64,000 bases of DNA from Betaproteobacteria bacterium MOLA814 (GTDB lineage Bacteria > Pseudomonadota > Gammaproteobacteria > Burkholderiales > Burkholderiaceae_C). Each line of letters begins with the position of its first letter. Position 1 is the stretch's first letter. The notes below the pieces were generated by a model. It worked only from the letters and a program-made list of their open reading frames with translations. It did no database searches and was not told the origin of the DNA. A program made the position numbers and the translations under genes. The DNA lies in the NCBI GenBank assembly GCA_000496475.1, contig AYMW01000001.1:1358069-1422068 (forward strand), in the 5' to 3' direction. Shown piece after piece: positions 40,415 to 49,126 of the stretch.

Positions 40415-40533
40415 TATGTGGGCGTTGTATGCGCCCGAGCGCTCCTATTGGCGTAACCCGCGTGTATATTGACCGTCTAGGCAACACGGCTGACCATGTG
40501 GCGTTGTACCCGTCTGACAGAAGCTTGTCTTGA
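40411..40533 (+). CDS. Candidate 40-residue protein, unknown
   Basis: An ATG overlapping the TonB stop (ATGA at 40411-40414) opens 40 codons: MICGRCMRPSAPIGVTRVYI, then DRLGNTADHVALYPSDRSLS. A CxxC pair sits at residues 3-6. I do not recognise it. The only support is the tight stop/start overlap, the same coupling used by xth and tonB upstream, and a gene-like composition. It may equally be chance. Confidence 0.35.
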   Translation: MICGRCMRPSAPIGVTRVYIDRLGNTADHVALYPSDRSLS

Positions 40534-40723
40534 TGGCCCATGTGTTGTTTGCTGGTAGCATTAGCCGCACGAATTTACCCGCTCGGCGGCCACTGATTTT
40601 AAAACCGCAGCACTACCCAGGGCCCGGGACTACAGGGTGTCGATACCGTGTGCAGTCCTGGTCATAGCGTTGCCGTGCATGTGGACGGCATGCCGAAGCA
40701 ACCCTTTGTAGGTGCAATCTAAT

Positions 40724-42307
40724 ATGACAAATAACAACGCCAGCAGCACCAGCACCGACCCAGTTGCCACAACGTGGCAGCAAGGCTTGTCCGCGCTGTT
40801 GCACCCACGGGTGGCCACCATGTTGTTCTTGGGCTTCTCGGCTGGCGTGCCCATTTTGCTTATTTTTTCCTCGCTGTCGTTGTGGCTGCGTGAGGCCGGG
40901 GTAGAGCGTGCTGCGGTTACGTTTTTCAGCTGGGCCGCATTGGGTTACTCGTTTAAGTTTATTTGGGCCCCGCTGATTGACCAGTTGCCTGTGCCACTTT
41001 TAACCAAGCTGTTAGGGCGCAGACGTGCGTGGTTGTTGGTGTCGCAATTGTTGGTCATGGTGTCTATTGCCATCATGGCCAGCGTGGACCCCGCTTCAGC
41101 CTCAGACGCGCTCACCATGATGGCCGTTGGCGCCGTGATGTTGGGGTTTTCTTCTGCCACGCAAGACATAGTGATTGACGCTTACCGCATTGAGTCGGCA
41201 CCGATGAATTTACAGGCCATGATGTCGTCGACCTACATCGCTGGTTACCGCATTGGTATGGTGATTGCCGGTGCCGGTGCTTTGTACCTGGCTGACTACT
41301 TTGGTTCGACCAAGGCGACTTACAACTACGCTGCGTGGCAAACCACCTACCTGATCATGGCAGCAACCATGCTGGTGGGGGTCGTTACAACTTTTGTTAT
41401 AAGCGAGCCGCAGGTTGCGGTCACGCAAGATGCCGAACGCACCGCAAGCACCGCTTTAAGTGGTACAGAAAACGTGCGTATTTTGGGTGTGTTCGTGGTG
41501 GGCGTGGCCAGTTTTATTGCGCTGTTTGGCATGGTCGGCGATGTCGCAGACGGCTTGAGAGCGCAGTGGTCTGTGGGCCCGTTGTCAAGCTTTGTGCTGG
41601 AAAGTCTGCGTCTGTTGCTGTCTCTTGGGGGCGCGGTGCTGGTGGGCAGTACCTTGGTTCAATTGGGTGTTGCACCTGTGTCATTGGCCAAACGTACGTG
41701 GTTGGCGCCAGTCAATGATTTTTTTCAACGCTATGGCCACTCCACCGCATGGTTGGTGCTGGCCTTGATCGGCCTGTACCGCATTTCAGATATTGTGCTG
41801 GGTGTCATCTCCAATGTGTTTTACCAAGATATGGGTTTTAGCAAGCCAGAAATTGCCGCGGCTGTCAAAACGTATGGCGTGCTGATTGGCATCGCTGGCA
41901 GCATACTAGGGGGCATTGTGGCCACGCGTGTGGGCGTTATGCGCACCTTGATGTGGGGTGCGCTGTTGTCAGCATTGACGAATTTGGCCTTTGTTGCGTT
42001 GGCTATGGCTGGCCACGATGTGGCGATGATGTACGCCGTGGTGAGCGCCGACAACTTGGCAGCGGGATTCGCAAGCGCGGCGTTCGTAGCGTTTTTGTCA
42101 AGTTTGACCAACGTGTCGTTCACGGCGGTACAGTACGCCATTTTCAGCTCACTCATGACATTGCTTCCTAAGACTTTGGGTGGTTACTCAGGCGGTATGG
42201 TTGAGGTCTGGGGTTATCCGTATTTCTTTGTATTGACGACCATCATTGGGTTGCCAGTGCTGTGGTTGGTGCACATGGCTGGCAAGCGTTTGGCTGTAAA
42301 GACTTAG
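40724..42307 (+). CDS. ampG: AmpG-like MFS permease (muropeptide transporter family)
   Basis: The 527-residue protein has about 12-14 helices and AmpG hallmarks: FLGFSAGVPILLIFSSLSLWLREAG near the N-terminus (about residues 34-58), FFSWAALGYSFKFIWAPLID at 71-90, GRRRAWLL, and ATQDIVIDAYRIE. AmpG imports GlcNAc-anhydroMurNAc peptides for cell-wall recycling and beta-lactamase induction. Orthology beyond the AmpG family is not certain because paralogues exist. AGGTG lies 10 bases before the ATG. Confidence 0.87.
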   Translation: MTNNNASSTSTDPVATTWQQGLSALLHPRVATMLFLGFSAGVPILLIFSSLSLWLREAGVERAAVTFFSWAALGYSFKFIWAPLIDQLPVPLLTKLLGRRRAWLLVSQLLVMVSIAIMASVDPASASDALTMMAVGAVMLGFSSATQDIVIDAYRIESAPMNLQAMMSSTYIAGYRIGMVIAGAGALYLADYFGSTKATYNYAAWQTTYLIMAATMLVGVVTTFVISEPQVAVTQDAERTASTALSGTENVRILGVFVVGVASFIALFGMVGDVADGLRAQWSVGPLSSFVLESLRLLLSLGGAVLVGSTLVQLGVAPVSLAKRTWLAPVNDFFQRYGHSTAWLVLALIGLYRISDIVLGVISNVFYQDMGFSKPEIAAAVKTYGVLIGIAGSILGGIVATRVGVMRTLMWGALLSALTNLAFVALAMAGHDVAMMYAVVSADNLAAGFASAAFVAFLSSLTNVSFTAVQYAIFSSLMTLLPKTLGGYSGGMVEVWGYPYFFVLTTIIGLPVLWLVHMAGKRLAVKT

Positions 42308-42496
42308 CGCCCTCTTGTCTTTACAGGATACGGTTTCTACGCTCGTTTCATGGCAGCTGTACCACCCACCGCAGGTTGTTATCGAGAATAACCAATGCCT
42401 GCGCCCACATGGGCTGTGTGCGGCATGGCCTTGGGACATCCGTTGATGTGCGTTGACCCCAATACGGTAAGTGACGGACTCGTCAGCGCAGCCGTG
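42308..42496. other. Intergenic stretch after ampG
   Basis: No gene, terminator with a U-tract or recognisable repeat is seen here. Together with the following elements it forms about 970 bases (42308-43276) with no convincing coding gene. Confidence 0.4.
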
Positions 42497-42525
42497 TTGT
42501 TAAAATTCACTATTAGTCGTATAAA
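42497..42525 (+). promoter_or_regulatory. Sigma-70 promoter of a candidate small RNA
   Basis: TTGTTA (42497-42502), a 17-base spacer, and TATAAA (42520-42525) form a good sigma-70 promoter with start near 42532. No gene follows on this strand before a terminator at 42681-42705. Confidence 0.6.
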
Positions 42526-42550
42526 AAATTGATGAAAACAATTTTTTATA
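42520..42550. repeat. 12-bp perfect inverted repeat over the -10 and start site
   Basis: TATAAAAAATTG (42520-42531) is exactly complementary to CAATTTTTTATA (42539-42550), with a 7-base centre. The left arm contains the -10 box, so a protein bound here would block transcription. It may be an operator, for instance of the MarR-like protein at 43277, or an RNA 5' hairpin. Confidence 0.65.
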
Positions 42551-42705
42551 GTTAAAAAGAGTTACTATATGCTTGTTGCTGTCACATTTTATGTTTGGCA
42601 ACGTCCCATCGTTCACGCACCATCCGTGGCGCGTGAGCAATGAGATTTCAGGGGGAAACAAGGCGTAACAGCCTATTTACAAACCACCTTCGGGTGGTTT
42701 TTTTT
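42532..42705 (+). ncRNA. Candidate structured small RNA (about 174 nt)
   Basis: It starts from the promoter at 42497-42525 and ends at a UUCG-capped terminator. Inside, TCACGC (42613-42618) pairs with GCGTGA (42631-42636), with CCA/TGG stacked above (42621-42623 with 42628-42630). AGGC (42661-42664) can pair with GCCT (42671-42674). No open frame over 25 codons lies inside; the best is a 24-codon ATG frame at 42569. I do not recognise a known RNA family. Confidence 0.5.
42681..42705 (+). terminator. Rho-independent terminator with UUCG loop
   Basis: AAACCACC (42681-42688), TTCG, GGTGGTTT (42693-42700), with T residues to 42705. This is a textbook plus-strand terminator, more than 370 bases from the nearest upstream stop codon. 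Confidence 0.92.
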
Positions 42706-43221
42706 CAACTGCATTCCATCTAGGCACCAGTCGGGTCATCGCGCAAGCAGCGCGCAGCACAAAGAGCCCAACAGCAGCCATAAACAAAAGCAATTCGCTA
42801 GGCCAAAAACGCTCGCTTACCCGGCACATTGCAGGACAAGCTCGGTGACGGGAGGACGTAGCGCCCGCATACAACGCCATGATCAGCAACGGGCCCATGG
42901 CGTTGGTATTGATCAGGCTTTGCCAAAAGCTATCGGCGTGTTGTTTGGTGACTTGCAGCACAAAGTGCGCACATCTCGCCTGACAGGCAAGCAATTAAAC
43001 CAGCAGCACATGGTGCTGTTCAAGACAGCCAGATATGGACAGCAATGCGTGGCTGCTTGGACGGCAGCGGCAGCACCAGCTTGCAACAATCGGCGTGTGT
43101 AAGTCCGTTGGTGGTGCATGGTTGTTGTAGGGTGGGTTTGCATCTACCTGCTGTGCTGTCCTCAGTAAGGTAACGCCCTCTTTGAGTCTAAATGTCCCCA
43201 GCACTGTGCCGTGCAGTGCAT
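42706..43221. other. Stretch with no supportable gene
   Basis: About 500 bases upstream of the MarR terminator hold only short open frames on both strands. The longest (minus strand, 42677-42994, 105 codons) includes two hydrophobic patches but runs through the terminator hairpin and resembles nothing I know. It may be a decayed gene. Confidence 0.4.
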
Positions 43222-43255
43222 AAAAAAGCCCACAGACCTAAGGTTTGTGGGCTTT
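43222..43255 (-). terminator. Rho-independent terminator for the MarR-like gene
   Basis: AAAGCCCACAGACCT (about 43226-43240) pairs with AGGTTTGTGGGCTTT (about 43241-43255) with one G-U. The A-run 43222-43227 is a T-run on the minus strand. It lies just after the regulator stop codon. A GCACTG/CAGTGC hairpin at 43201-43219 follows. Confidence 0.85.
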
Positions 43256-43276
43256 CACAATCGGTAGTTGAGGCAA

Positions 43277-43639
43277 TTAAGTGGTGGCTACAGCAGTGTG
43301 CAATGATTGACCAAGTTGCTCAAAGTGCGTAACAGCGGCTGGCGTCAGTACCAAACGTTTGATGCGTGTGTCACTGGCGTCTTCGTCTGTGGCAATCAGG
43401 CCCATTTTTCGCAGGCGGGCAATGCGCCTGTGCATGGTGGCCGGCGAGCCCAAGTCCGACAAACCCATGGCTTGCATCACGGTCAGTGGACTGTCCGCCA
43501 ACCACTGAACTGCCAATGCATCAAGCAAGGCGCTTTCATTGGCACCTAGCGATGGCTGCGTGGGGGACCCTTCCACTGCTTTGACCAGTTGTAAAAAGCG
43601 AAGGTAACTTGTAGCAAACGGTGATGAACATTGGGACAT
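43277..43639 (-). CDS. MarR-like winged-helix transcriptional regulator
   Basis: The 120-residue protein has a winged-helix core: ALLDALAVQWLADSPLTVMQ, then the recognition-helix region SDLGSPATMHRRIARLRKMG and the wing LIATDEDASDTRIKRLVLTP. It is shorter than typical MarR proteins (about 140) but of a form common in Burkholderiales. AGGA lies 8 bases before the ATG. It stands alone beside an AT-rich region and the candidate small RNA. Ligand and targets are unknown. Confidence 0.8.
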   Translation of the reverse strand: MSQCSSPFATSYLRFLQLVKAVEGSPTQPSLGANESALLDALAVQWLADSPLTVMQAMGLSDLGSPATMHRRIARLRKMGLIATDEDASDTRIKRLVLTPAAVTHFEQLGQSLHTAVATT

Positions 43640-43894
43640 TGACGCTGTCCTTTTTAAAAGAAATAGTCCAAAAAATATAATTTAGCTAAGAAGATTAATA
43701 AATTATAGCGGCATTTTGGACAGAAGTGTAAATAATAGTGTTTATCTTTTATATATGTGGTAGACAAATCCTAAAAAATAGGTATTTATATAGTGTGTTT
43801 ATTTATTTTTTAGAATTAAAAGAGTAATTTCTTTGTTTAATCGAAGAGAGTGAATGCTTACAGCCAAAGGGTGAACCCGCGGTATATTTAAGAC
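43640..43894. other. AT-rich promoter region upstream of the rhamnose operon
   Basis: This gap is far more AT-rich than its surroundings (for example 43675-43850) and carries small dyads such as CCTAAAAAATAGG at about 43770. Promoters for rfbB and the divergent MarR gene must lie here; several -10-like TATAAT variants make assignment ambiguous. AT-rich DNA of this kind is often bound by H-NS-like silencers (inference). Confidence 0.45.
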
Positions 43895-44959
43895 ATGATT
43901 TTAGTAACAGGCGGCGCCGGCTTTATAGGTGCGAACTTTGTGTTGAATTGGTTGGCCCAGTGCGATGAGCCTCTGGTCAACCTCGATAGTCTGACGTATG
44001 CCGGCAACTTGCAGTCACTGCAGTCGGTGGCGAAGAACAGCAACTACCATTTTGTACAGGGTGATATCGGCGATAAGGTGTTGCTAGAGGCCCTGTTACA
44101 GCAGCACCAGCCTCGCGCGGTGGTCCATTTTGCTGCGGAAAGCCATGTTGACCGCTCCATTCATGGTCCAGCGGACTTTGTGCAAACCAACATAGTAGGT
44201 ACCTTTCACTTGCTAGAAGCTGTACGCCATTACTGGGGGGGCTTGAGTGCGCATCAAGCAGGCGCTTTTCGCATGCTGCATGTGTCTACCGATGAGGTCT
44301 ATGGCAGCTTGAAAGACGCTGACGCACCGTTCACCGAGCAGCATGCGTTCCAGCCCAATAGCCCTTACTCAGCCAGCAAGGCGGCCAGCGATCATTTGGT
44401 GCGGGCATGGCATCACACGTACGGCCTGCCCGTCCTGACCACCAATTGCAGCAACAACTATGGGCCTTATCATTTCCCAGAGAAACTAATTCCGTTGGTC
44501 ATTCACAATGCGTTGGCCGGTAAAACCCTGCCCATTTATGGCGATGGCCAGCAAGTGCGCGACTGGCTGTATGTCAGCGACCATTGCAGCGCTATTTGCG
44601 CCGTACTACAGGCTGGTCGTTTGGGCGAGACATATAACGTGGGCGGCTGGAACGAAAAAACAAACCTCGAAGTTGTGCACGCCATATGCGCGCACTTAGA
44701 CCTTGCTAGGCCATTGCCTAATGGCAGCTATGCAGACCAAATAAGTTTTGTGACCGACAGGCCTGGCCATGACAGGCGATACGCCATAGACGCCAGCAAG
44801 CTCGCCAATGAGCTGGGTTGGAAGCCGGCAGAGACATTCGAGACGGGCATCGCTAAAACCATTGACTGGTACCTGAACAACCAGGACTGGGTGCTCAACG
44901 TCACGTCTGGCGCTTACCGCGACTGGGTGAGCCAGCAATACGTCACCGCACAAGCATGA
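43895..44959 (+). CDS. rfbB: dTDP-glucose 4,6-dehydratase
   Basis: This is the second step of dTDP-L-rhamnose synthesis. The 354-residue extended SDR has the NAD motif TGGAGFIG (residues 5-12), the catalytic Thr132-Asp133-Glu134 in STDEVYG, and the Tyr158-xxx-Lys162 pair in [20 protein letters not shown] is a family signature. Its stop overlaps rfbD (ATGA). It opens the rfbB-rfbD-rfbA-rfbC operon. Confidence 0.97.
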   Translation: MILVTGGAGFIGANFVLNWLAQCDEPLVNLDSLTYAGNLQSLQSVAKNSNYHFVQGDIGDKVLLEALLQQHQPRAVVHFAAESHVDRSIHGPADFVQTNIVGTFHLLEAVRHYWGGLSAHQAGAFRMLHVSTDEVYGSLKDADAPFTEQHAFQPNSPYSASKAASDHLVRAWHHTYGLPVLTTNCSNNYGPYHFPEKLIPLVIHNALAGKTLPIYGDGQQVRDWLYVSDHCSAICAVLQAGRLGETYNVGGWNEKTNLEVVHAICAHLDLARPLPNGSYADQISFVTDRPGHDRRYAIDASKLANELGWKPAETFETGIAKTIDWYLNNQDWVLNVTSGAYRDWVSQQYVTAQA

Positions 44960-45888
44960 GCTTTCAACAGGGGGTTCAAACAGTATTATTGATTGGTGCC
45001 AATGGGCAAGTTGGCCATGCGTTGAAATCTGCTGGCGCAGACATAAACACCCCGTTTGAATGGCATGCTACGACGCGTGCAGATCTTGACGTGAGCAACT
45101 TCAGCGCCGTTAAAGACCTGGTGCGCACGCTCAAGCCAAATTGGATAGTCAATGCGGCCGCCTACACCGCGGTCGACAAAGCTGAGACAGAGGCACAACT
45201 GGCCCAACGCATCAATGCCGATTTGCCACACACACTGGCTGTAGAGGCGCAAGCCTTGGGTGCGGCTGTGGTGCACTACTCAACCGACTATGTGTTTGAT
45301 GGTCAAGCCCACAGCCCTTACACAGAAGCTGACCAGCCCAACCCACAATCGGCTTACGGGCGTAGCAAATGGGCGGGTGAGCAAGCAGTCACAGCCCATT
45401 GCGAGAAGCACTTGGTCCTGCGCACATGCTGGGTGTATGGTGCGCATGGCGGCAACTTTTTAAAAACCATGCTGCGCTTGGCACAACACAAAGACAGCTT
45501 GCGGGTCGTGGCTGACCAGTGGGGCGCACCCACCAGCGCCGATCTGATTGCTCGCACCACGCTGGGCATGATGCATGTGTGCGATAGCAGCGAGCACCCC
45601 CCGTGGGGTACGTACCACGTCAGCGCAAGCGGGCGCACCAACTGGCACGCCTACGCTTGCGAAGCCATCGCACAGGCCAAACGCTTAGGCCTGGTTACAA
45701 GGCTTGACGCTGAAGGTATACAGGCTATACCTGCCAGCGACTACCCAACGCCGGCCAGTCGCCCTGCCAACTCATGCTTGAATACCGACAAACTGGCAAC
45801 AGTGTTGGGCCATCCATTGGCAGATTGGCACAATGGCGTACAAGACACTATTCAAGAATTGGCCGCCAGCGGCTGGAGACATCTATGA
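44956..45888 (+). CDS. rfbD: dTDP-4-dehydrorhamnose reductase
   Basis: This is the last step of dTDP-L-rhamnose synthesis. The 310-residue protein has the nucleotide motif [33 protein letters not shown], and the catalytic YGRSKWAGE (Tyr-xxx-Lys). Start and stop both overlap neighbours by ATGA, so the four genes are translationally coupled. Confidence 0.96.
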   Translation: MSFQQGVQTVLLIGANGQVGHALKSAGADINTPFEWHATTRADLDVSNFSAVKDLVRTLKPNWIVNAAAYTAVDKAETEAQLAQRINADLPHTLAVEAQALGAAVVHYSTDYVFDGQAHSPYTEADQPNPQSAYGRSKWAGEQAVTAHCEKHLVLRTCWVYGAHGGNFLKTMLRLAQHKDSLRVVADQWGAPTSADLIARTTLGMMHVCDSSEHPPWGTYHVSASGRTNWHAYACEAIAQAKRLGLVTRLDAEGIQAIPASDYPTPASRPANSCLNTDKLATVLGHPLADWHNGVQDTIQELAASGWRHL

Positions 45889-46769
45889 CATCACAATTGG
45901 CACCGCGCAAAGGCATTATTTTGGCTGGGGGCTCAGGCACGCGGTTGTACCCAGTCACGCACGCTGTCTCCAAACAGTTGATGCCTATTTACGACAAGCC
46001 CATGGTGTATTACCCACTCACCACGCTGATGCTCACAGGTATAAGAGATGTGTTGCTGATTTCAACACCGCAAGACACGCCTACATTTGAGCAGCTACTT
46101 GGCGACGGCTCGCAGTGGGGCATGACCATTCAATATGCTGTTCAGCCAAGCCCGGATGGTTTGGCGCAGGCCTTTGTTATTGGACGTGACTTTGTAGGCA
46201 ATGGGCCAAGCGCATTGGTGTTGGGCGACAATATTTTTTATGGCCACGATCTGGAGCCTCAACTCAAACGCGCCAACGCAAGCCAAACCGGCGCAACGGT
46301 GTTTGCTTATCACGTGCAAGATCCACAGCGATACGGCGTGGTGGCGTTTGACGCCAACCGAAAAGCCTTGTCCATAGAAGAAAAACCAGCCCAGCCCACA
46401 TCTAATTTTGCGGTTACTGGCTTGTACTTTTATGACAACCAAGTGCTTGATATGGCGCGCGACTTAAAGCCTAGCCCACGCGGCGAGCTAGAAATTACCG
46501 ACATCAACAAGTTGTATTTAGAGCGTGACCAACTCACGGTTGAAAACATGGGCCGTGGTTATGCATGGCTAGACACTGGCACCCACGACTCGCTGTTAGA
46601 GGCCAGCCAATTTATTGCGACATTACAAAAGCGACAAGGCTTGATGGTTGCCTGCCCGGAAGAAATTGCGTGGCGGGCTGGTTGGATAAGCGCACAGGAT
46701 GTGCTCAGATTAGCCGCGCCTTTGGCCAAAAGCGGCTATGGCCAATACTTGAACAGTTTGGTGCAATAA
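45885..46769 (+). CDS. rfbA: Glucose-1-phosphate thymidylyltransferase
   Basis: This is the first step of the pathway: dTTP plus glucose-1-phosphate to dTDP-glucose. The 294-residue protein has the nucleotide-binding [21 protein letters not shown] (about residues 10-30), [17 protein letters not shown], and LGDNIFYG. The ATG at 45885 overlaps the rfbD stop; the frame is open upstream to 45774 inside rfbD, but that part is not family-like. Confidence 0.97.
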   Translation: MTSQLAPRKGIILAGGSGTRLYPVTHAVSKQLMPIYDKPMVYYPLTTLMLTGIRDVLLISTPQDTPTFEQLLGDGSQWGMTIQYAVQPSPDGLAQAFVIGRDFVGNGPSALVLGDNIFYGHDLEPQLKRANASQTGATVFAYHVQDPQRYGVVAFDANRKALSIEEKPAQPTSNFAVTGLYFYDNQVLDMARDLKPSPRGELEITDINKLYLERDQLTVENMGRGYAWLDTGTHDSLLEASQFIATLQKRQGLMVACPEEIAWRAGWISAQDVLRLAAPLAKSGYGQYLNSLVQ

Positions 46770-46773
46770 GCGC

Positions 46774-47331
46774 ATGCCCTATACCGTAACAACCACACCG
46801 CTTGACGGCGTACTGCTGCTAGAGCCCAAGGTGTTTGGGGATGAGCGAGGTTTCTTTTTTGAGAGCTTCAACCAGCGGGACTTTGACCAAGCCACAGGCT
46901 TAAGCGTCCAGTTCGTTCAAGACAACCATTCCAAATCAAGCCAGGGCGTATTGCGTGGCCTGCATTACCAAATACAGCACCCGCAAGGCAAACTGGTGCG
47001 GGTGACAGCCGGCGAGGTGTTCGACGTTGTGGTTGACCTGCGCAGCAGCTCAGCAACATTTGGGCGCAGCTATGGCATCACGCTGTCTGCAGACAATAAG
47101 AAACAACTGTGGATACCACCGGGTTTTGCGCATGGCTTTTTGGTCACCAGTGAGTCGGCAGAGTTTTTATACAAAACCACCGATTACTGGTATCCAGAAT
47201 TTGAGCGTAGTTTGTTGTGGAGTGACCCAGCGTTGGGAATAGAGTGGCCAATAGCACAGGGTCAGGGGCCGGTGTTGGCTAAAAAAGATGAGGTCGCGTT
47301 ATCGCTGAGTCTGGCTGAGGTCTTTGCCTAA
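46774..47331 (+). CDS. rfbC: dTDP-4-dehydrorhamnose 3,5-epimerase
   Basis: This is the third step of the pathway. The 185-residue cupin has GDERGFFFESFNQRDF, the catalytic His in LRGLHYQIQHPQGKLVRV, and the catalytic Tyr region YKTTDYWYPEFER. It lies 4 bases after rfbA, completing a full rhamnose set. Its end overlaps the convergent glycosyltransferase by 4 bases. Confidence 0.96.
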   Translation: MPYTVTTTPLDGVLLLEPKVFGDERGFFFESFNQRDFDQATGLSVQFVQDNHSKSSQGVLRGLHYQIQHPQGKLVRVTAGEVFDVVVDLRSSSATFGRSYGITLSADNKKQLWIPPGFAHGFLVTSESAEFLYKTTDYWYPEFERSLLWSDPALGIEWPIAQGQGPVLAKKDEVALSLSLAEVFA

Positions 47332-48314
47332 CCCCAAGTTAGTCCGCTGGCAGTATGTTGAAGGCCGCACGGTGGTAGCGCGTGCAACATGTGGCCGTCT
47401 GCAATTAAATTATATTTGACCACGTAGTTTTCAGCCATTTGGACGGCGCTGAAACAATTGACAGCGCGTTCATGGCAAGCAGCCGCTGTAAATGTGTTGT
47501 TATCTAGATGCTCCTTAACAGCTTCGCTTAGCTGATGCAGGCTTGAGCTGAGAACGCCCACAGAGCTATCTACTAGTTCAGGAAGGGCGCCGTATGGCGT
47601 TGCAAATACAGGGCACCCATAAAACAAGCTTTCAATGACTGCCAAACCAAATGGCTCGTGCCAAGTGACAGGAAAGATTAAGCCGTTGGATTGGTTGAGT
47701 AAGTTAAATTTAGTGGAGCCACCAACCATGCCGTAAAAACGGGCATGCATGCTGAAGGTGAAACGCAGGCCGCGTTTAAAGTTGAAACGACTGCCTCCCA
47801 ACACTGCGATGGGTGTGTGGGCAAGTGCTGCTACATCGATGGCACCGCGGACGTTTTTAACGCGCCAAGCAGCTTTACCTAAGAAATGCGTGTGGATGCG
47901 CTTAGTTTTCCAGTTTGGTGCTTGATAGTTACGCCAATCTAGGCCGTTTAATACGAACTGGTCTGACCCATGGCGAGCAGCATGGCTACCAGAAACAAAA
48001 ACAGTATTACGCAGCAGTGGTTTGCCAATTTGCCCATTACCATGCTCGGTTACCACATAAGGTCTGTCAGGCTCTGAACCCGGATGGAATTGAAAGTGCA
48101 CCACATCGACATCGGCTGGAATTTGCGCCGCCCAAGACTTAGTGGGGTCAATAAATTGGATATGAGCAAAAGGGCAGCTTGAACCTGCGGGCACTAAAAA
48201 GCTAACCTCGTGCCCTAGCTCGGTGAGCGCCAAGCCTAAGTCCCATACTACCCGCTCTGTCCCGCCGTAGGCAAACACTGGAATGGGGGCAACGTTGACC
48301 AGCATGATGTGCAT
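47328..48314 (-). CDS. GT4-type (GT-B fold) glycosyltransferase
   Basis: The 328-residue protein has the N-terminal GT-B pattern: PVFAYGGTERVVWDLGLALTELGHEV (about residues 12-37) is the acceptor domain, and the donor domain carries FPVTWHEPFGLAVIESLFYGCPV (about 215-237) with the E-x7-E motif. GAPELV is replaced by GALPELVDSSVG. Sugar donor and acceptor are unknown. GAGG precedes the ATG. It is the last of three glycosyltransferase genes on this strand, facing rfbC, so it may add rhamnose or a core sugar (inference). Confidence 0.85.
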   Translation of the reverse strand: MHIMLVNVAPIPVFAYGGTERVVWDLGLALTELGHEVSFLVPAGSSCPFAHIQFIDPTKSWAAQIPADVDVVHFQFHPGSEPDRPYVVTEHGNGQIGKPLLRNTVFVSGSHAARHGSDQFVLNGLDWRNYQAPNWKTKRIHTHFLGKAAWRVKNVRGAIDVAALAHTPIAVLGGSRFNFKRGLRFTFSMHARFYGMVGGSTKFNLLNQSNGLIFPVTWHEPFGLAVIESLFYGCPVFATPYGALPELVDSSVGVLSSSLHQLSEAVKEHLDNNTFTAAACHERAVNCFSAVQMAENYVVKYNLIADGHMLHALPPCGLQHTASGLTWG

Positions 48315-48337
48315 TGCTTGCGCCTCGTGTAGCTTTG

Positions 48338-49126
48338 TTAGCGCTTGTGCAGTTGCTGCAACAAGTCTTTGTCATACTTCAAAGCGACATACCTAAAGAA
48401 GCATTCCAAGGCGATGAAAAAACAAAACAGAAAGCCTTGAGGTCCGCACAGGAACCCACCTTGAAAGATATACAACCGCAGGAAATTAGCCAACCCAGAG
48501 GCTAAGCCGCGCAATATGCCGCCGCGTTTTCCAGCCGCCGCACGTTTAGCTGCGCCCAGTTGAGCGTATTGAGCGAGCTTAACCAAGCTGCTGTGTACGC
48601 TGGGCCTAGAGTGGTGTAGCAGCCTAGCGTTGAAGCGTTGCGTCCCTGTGACTTGCTCGTTGGTGATGGCGTGTTCGTGAACCACACCAGTCCAGCGAAC
48701 AAGGGCGCTGCGCTTGAACATACGGGTCACACCACTTGTGCTGCGCATGCGCGACAAAGGTTTGCCGTAGGCGACTTGGTTCCACAACACCTCCCATTTA
48801 TCAGCTGTGGCGGTGGCAATCGCCGTTTCAATTTCTGATTGCAGTGCGGGCGTTATTTCTTCATCGGCGTCTAAAAAGAAAATGTATTCACCAGTGCTGT
48901 GCGCAAGCAGGCGGTTGCGTTGTTCGCCAAAACCTTGCCAGTCTGTGTACTCAAACACGTGTGCACCCATGCGTTTGGCAAGGACTTGCGTGTTGTCTGT
49001 GCTTCCGCTGTCAACCACTATGAGCTCGTCGGCAAACGCTGCACTGCGTAAACATTGCTCAATGCGCTTGGCCTCGTTGAGTGTGATGACGGCAATGGTG
49101 AGTCTGGGCTCAGTAGCTTGGTTCAT
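48338..49126 (-). CDS. GT2-family glycosyltransferase, WaaE/KdtX-like
   Basis: The 262-residue GT-A enzyme has LTIAVITLNEAKRIEQCLRS, VVDSGSTDNT and the DxD in FFLDADEEI, with the C-terminal hydrophobic helix of LPS-core beta-1,4-glucosyltransferases (LRLYIFQGGFLCGPQGFLF). The WaaE-like group transfers glucose to heptose I of the LPS core; the exact sugar is inferred. The ATG at 49126 overlaps the upstream stop (ATGA). Confidence 0.85.
   Translation of the reverse strand: MNQATEPRLTIAVITLNEAKRIEQCLRSAAFADELIVVDSGSTDNTQVLAKRMGAHVFEYTDWQGFGEQRNRLLAHSTGEYIFFLDADEEITPALQSEIETAIATATADKWEVLWNQVAYGKPLSRMRSTSGVTRMFKRSALVRWTGVVHEHAITNEQVTGTQRFNARLLHHSRPSVHSSLVKLAQYAQLGAAKRAAAGKRGGILRGLASGLANFLRLYIFQGGFLCGPQGFLFCFFIALECFFRYVALKYDKDLLQQLHKR

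Noticed and set aside
42677..42994. Minus-strand 105-codon frame with two hydrophobic patches
   Set aside because: It reads through the plus-strand terminator hairpin, has no ribosome-binding site and resembles no family I know; a decayed gene remains possible.
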